A stretch of 64,000 bases of DNA from the NCBI GenBank assembly GCA_003210285.1, contig QCVS01000006.1:1-64000 (forward strand), given 5' to 3'. This DNA is from Prochlorococcus sp. AG-686-J21. Its GTDB lineage: Bacteria > Cyanobacteriota > Cyanobacteriia > PCC-6307 > Cyanobiaceae. Positions 62,074 to 64,000 of the stretch are shown here, piece by piece. The translations under genes were made by a program, and so were the position numbers. The number at the start of each line of letters is the position of its first letter. The stretch's first letter is position 1. The notes below the pieces were generated by a model, which saw only the letters and a program-made list of their open reading frames with translations, ran no database searches and was not told the DNA's origin.

Positions 62074-62979
62074 ATGGAAAAATCAGTGCTTATAAGTGAT
62101 GATGCTAATTATGCATGGAATTTTTTGAATTATCCAATACACACTGTTACTGTAAAACCTAAAGAAGAAAGTATAAAATCATGCGCAATTTTGTTGATAC
62201 ATGGGTTTGGAGCTTCCACTGATCATTGGCGTTTTAATATCCCTGTTTTGAGTCATAAATATGAGGTTCATGCAATAGATCTTTTGGGTTTTGGAAAAAG
62301 TCCCAAGCCAACAGATGTCCAGTATTCAAGTCATCTTTGGAAAGATCAAGTTGCAAGATATGTGAAAGAAGTAATTAAAAAACCAACAGTGATTGTTGGT
62401 AATTCTTTAGGTGGGTATGCATCTCTAGCAGCAAGTGCAGAACTAAAAGAATTATCTGCAGGAGTAGTTTTACTTAATGCTGCTGGAATGTTTAGTGAAG
62501 AAAAAGTATCAAATAACAGTTTCTTACAAAGATCTTTAAAAACTTTTTTTGAAACATTTTTGCGAGGCAATATTTTTCTTCAAAGAACCATATTTGAAAG
62601 TATGAGACGAAGAGTAAACATTAAAAAAGCATTAAATAATGTTTATAAAAACCAAACTAATGTTGACGACTATCTCATTGATTCAATAAGAAAACCTTCA
62701 CTGGATCCTGGTGCCTTTAACGTTTTTAAAAGTGTTTTCAATCCTGCGGGTGTCCAAGGAGAACCCTTTGATAAATTGTTCGAAAAGTTGAAATCTCCAC
62801 TTTTACTTTTATGGGGAGGTAAAGATCCTTGGATGAATACAGCTAGTAAAAGACTTCTTTATAAAAAATATGGCCCTGAAAATACTAAAGAAGTTATTCT
62901 TGATGCTGGTCATTGTCCTCATGATGAAGTCCCCGAATTAGTTAATCAACATATACTTGATTGGATTGATTCTTTGTAG
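62074..62979 (+). CDS. alpha/beta hydrolase, pheophytinase/dephytylase-like
   Basis: The 301 residues are a paralogue of the protein at 33629-34543. Both share HGFGAS..HWR, DLLGFG, the nucleophile elbow (here VGNSLGGYAS), a WGGKDPW acid region and the catalytic His in DAGHCPHDEVPE. As with its paralogue, similarity of these motifs to plant pheophytinase and chlorophyll dephytylase suggests a phytol-ester substrate, but this is inference. The following gene begins 10 bp after its stop if the GTG start is right, so an operon is likely. Confidence 0.8.
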   Translation: MEKSVLISDDANYAWNFLNYPIHTVTVKPKEESIKSCAILLIHGFGASTDHWRFNIPVLSHKYEVHAIDLLGFGKSPKPTDVQYSSHLWKDQVARYVKEVIKKPTVIVGNSLGGYASLAASAELKELSAGVVLLNAAGMFSEEKVSNNSFLQRSLKTFFETFLRGNIFLQRTIFESMRRRVNIKKALNNVYKNQTNVDDYLIDSIRKPSLDPGAFNVFKSVFNPAGVQGEPFDKLFEKLKSPLLLLWGGKDPWMNTASKRLLYKKYGPENTKEVILDAGHCPHDEVPELVNQHILDWIDSL

Positions 62980-62989
62980 AGAGATTTTT

Positions 62990-63844
62990 GTGAAAGTTAA
63001 TTCTGTTGATGATAAAAAAGGTATTTATGTTTTTCAATTAGACGCAAAGAATTATATTAACTTTTGCCCTAAGAGGGGTGGTCTTATCACTAACTGGGTT
63101 GCTGATGGAAAAGAAATATTATATTTTGATGAAAAAAGATTTATTGATAAAGCAAAAAGCATTAGAGGGGGAATCCCAATCCTTTTTCCGATTTGCGGAA
63201 ATCTTGATATCCCTAATTCTTTATTTGGGAAAAATTATAAGCAATTTATGCAACATGGTTTTGCCAGGGATTTGCAATGGCAACATTGCATAAATTATAA
63301 AAAAAATTCTCTTTCTTTGATTTTACAGGATTCTGAAACAACTAAAACTTTTTATCCATATAATTTTGAGCTCAAAATTGAGATTTCTCTAGAAATTAGT
63401 TGCTTGAAATTTATAATTAATATTCAAAATAAAACTAATATTGAGATGCCAGTAAATTTTGGATTGCATCCTTATTTTAATATTTCAGATTTTAAAAACT
63501 TAGATTTCATAGATAGCCCGATAAACTGTCAGGACCAAAAAAATAATTTCTTAAGAAATACTTGTGATGAGTTAAAAAATATTAATAATGGAATTGATTT
63601 ACTTATGTATACCTCAGGAAGAAGTTCTTTCCGAGATAATCTTTTTAAAAGACAAGTTACTTTAGTTCATCCTTCGCCTTTCGATTTAGGGGTAATTTGG
63701 AGTGATCCTCCCAGAAAAATGGTATGTCTTGAACCATGGACCAGTCCACGCAATTCTTTAGTTAATGGATTAAAAAAAATTTTGATTCCTCCAAATTCCT
63801 CCCAAATATTAGATGCCTCAATACTAATAAATACTTTTAAGTAA
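62990..63844 (+). CDS. aldose 1-epimerase / hexose-6-phosphate mutarotase-like protein
   Basis: The 284 residues (GTG at 62990) have the galactose-mutarotase-like beta-sandwich signatures: RGGIPILFPICGN with the conserved Arg and Pro, MQHGFARDLQW with the catalytic His, and NFGLHPYFNI with the second His. SDPPRKMVCLEPWTSPRNSL closes the fold. The features fit D-hexose-6-phosphate epimerases (YeaD type) better than free-sugar mutarotases. A TTG at 62957 would overlap the hydrolase gene and adds no family residues. Confidence 0.85.
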   Translation: MKVNSVDDKKGIYVFQLDAKNYINFCPKRGGLITNWVADGKEILYFDEKRFIDKAKSIRGGIPILFPICGNLDIPNSLFGKNYKQFMQHGFARDLQWQHCINYKKNSLSLILQDSETTKTFYPYNFELKIEISLEISCLKFIINIQNKTNIEMPVNFGLHPYFNISDFKNLDFIDSPINCQDQKNNFLRNTCDELKNINNGIDLLMYTSGRSSFRDNLFKRQVTLVHPSPFDLGVIWSDPPRKMVCLEPWTSPRNSLVNGLKKILIPPNSSQILDASILINTFK

Positions 63845-63856
63845 TTACTGATAATT

Positions 63857-64000
63857 ATGAAAGTTATAGTGATCGATGATGATCCGACAGGTTCTCAAAC
63901 AGTAAACAATTGTTTATTGCTTTTGAAATGGGACTATTCCACTTTAATCAAAGGATTTAAAAGCAAATCTAATTTATTTTTTATTTTGGCTAATACTAGG
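63857..64000 (+). CDS. four-carbon acid sugar kinase, N-terminal fragment cut by window
   Basis: The frame opens with ATG at 63857 and remains open to the window edge (48 codons). It starts MKVIVIDDDPTGSQTVNN, the N-terminal DDPTG signature of the four-carbon acid sugar kinase family (DUF1537/OtnK-like), which phosphorylates sugar acids such as threonate or erythronate. It follows the mutarotase-like gene by 12 bp. The rest of the protein, including the ATP site, lies outside the window. Confidence 0.82.
   Translation, partial: MKVIVIDDDPTGSQTVNNCLLLLKWDYSTLIKGFKSKSNLFFILANTR

Overview
The window is a gene-dense, AT-rich stretch of a cyanobacterial chromosome, most likely from a high-light-adapted Prochlorococcus marinus. 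That is an inference from four things: the low GC content, the very short intergenic gaps, the photosystem and NDH-1 genes (psaC, psbZ, ndhS), and cyanobacterial versions of housekeeping proteins (aspartokinase with four ACT repeats, RpaB, MutS with a long N-terminal extension). I see no transposase, integrase, phage gene, CRISPR array or compositional island. This is core genome, and I found no convincing new multi-gene system.

Layout. Positions 1-4.8 kb hold a leftward block: tig, clpP, clpX (chaperone and protease) and dnaX, which is cut by the window start. At 4.9-8.9 kb, rightward asd-dapA (lysine/threonine pathway) is followed by ribonuclease J. At 8.9-19.1 kb come tilS, a DUF561-type protein, uvrB, lysC, holA, cobH and mutS. 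At 19.3-24.6 kb are psbZ, ribH, tRNA-Gly, an NTF2-like protein, GtrA, a GNAT acetyltransferase and secA. At 24.6-27.9 kb a leftward group holds cysE with a GntR-type regulator, infC and miaA. At 28-33.6 kb a rightward run holds gyrB, a small secreted SH3-like protein, two tandem fluoride-channel genes, mgtE and a group 2 sigma factor. At 33.6-38.5 kb are an alpha/beta hydrolase, a sugar kinase, tsaE, ahcY, a DedA protein and ssb. At 38.7-43.8 kb are mreBCD, rpaB, lysS and a small conserved protein. At 43.8-49.2 kb are smpB, ruvB, a TPR protein, an M20 amidohydrolase, a DUF3188 protein and a TPP riboswitch before thiC. At 49.2-55.1 kb are tkt, fabF and acpP (leftward), then psaC and glmS. At 55.1-57.5 kb are rimM, ndhS, rnc, the RNase P RNA gene, tRNA-Arg and a small protein. 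At 57.5-64 kb are an ORF with no canonical start, glgP, a CPA2 antiporter, a second alpha/beta hydrolase, a mutarotase-like protein and the start of a four-carbon acid sugar kinase.

Genes that work together: lysC, asd and dapA make the aspartate-derived precursors; fabF and acpP serve fatty-acid elongation; tig, ClpP and ClpX serve protein quality control; rnpB, rnc and RNase J process RNA; mreBCD sets cell shape. RpaB, the light-stress response regulator, is encoded here, and an HLR1-like site precedes psbZ. The items most worth a second look are the CTG-start ORF before glgP, the divergent fluoride-channel pair, the GntR-cysE pair, the two pheophytinase-like hydrolases, and perfect inverted repeats before gyrB and the antiporter gene.
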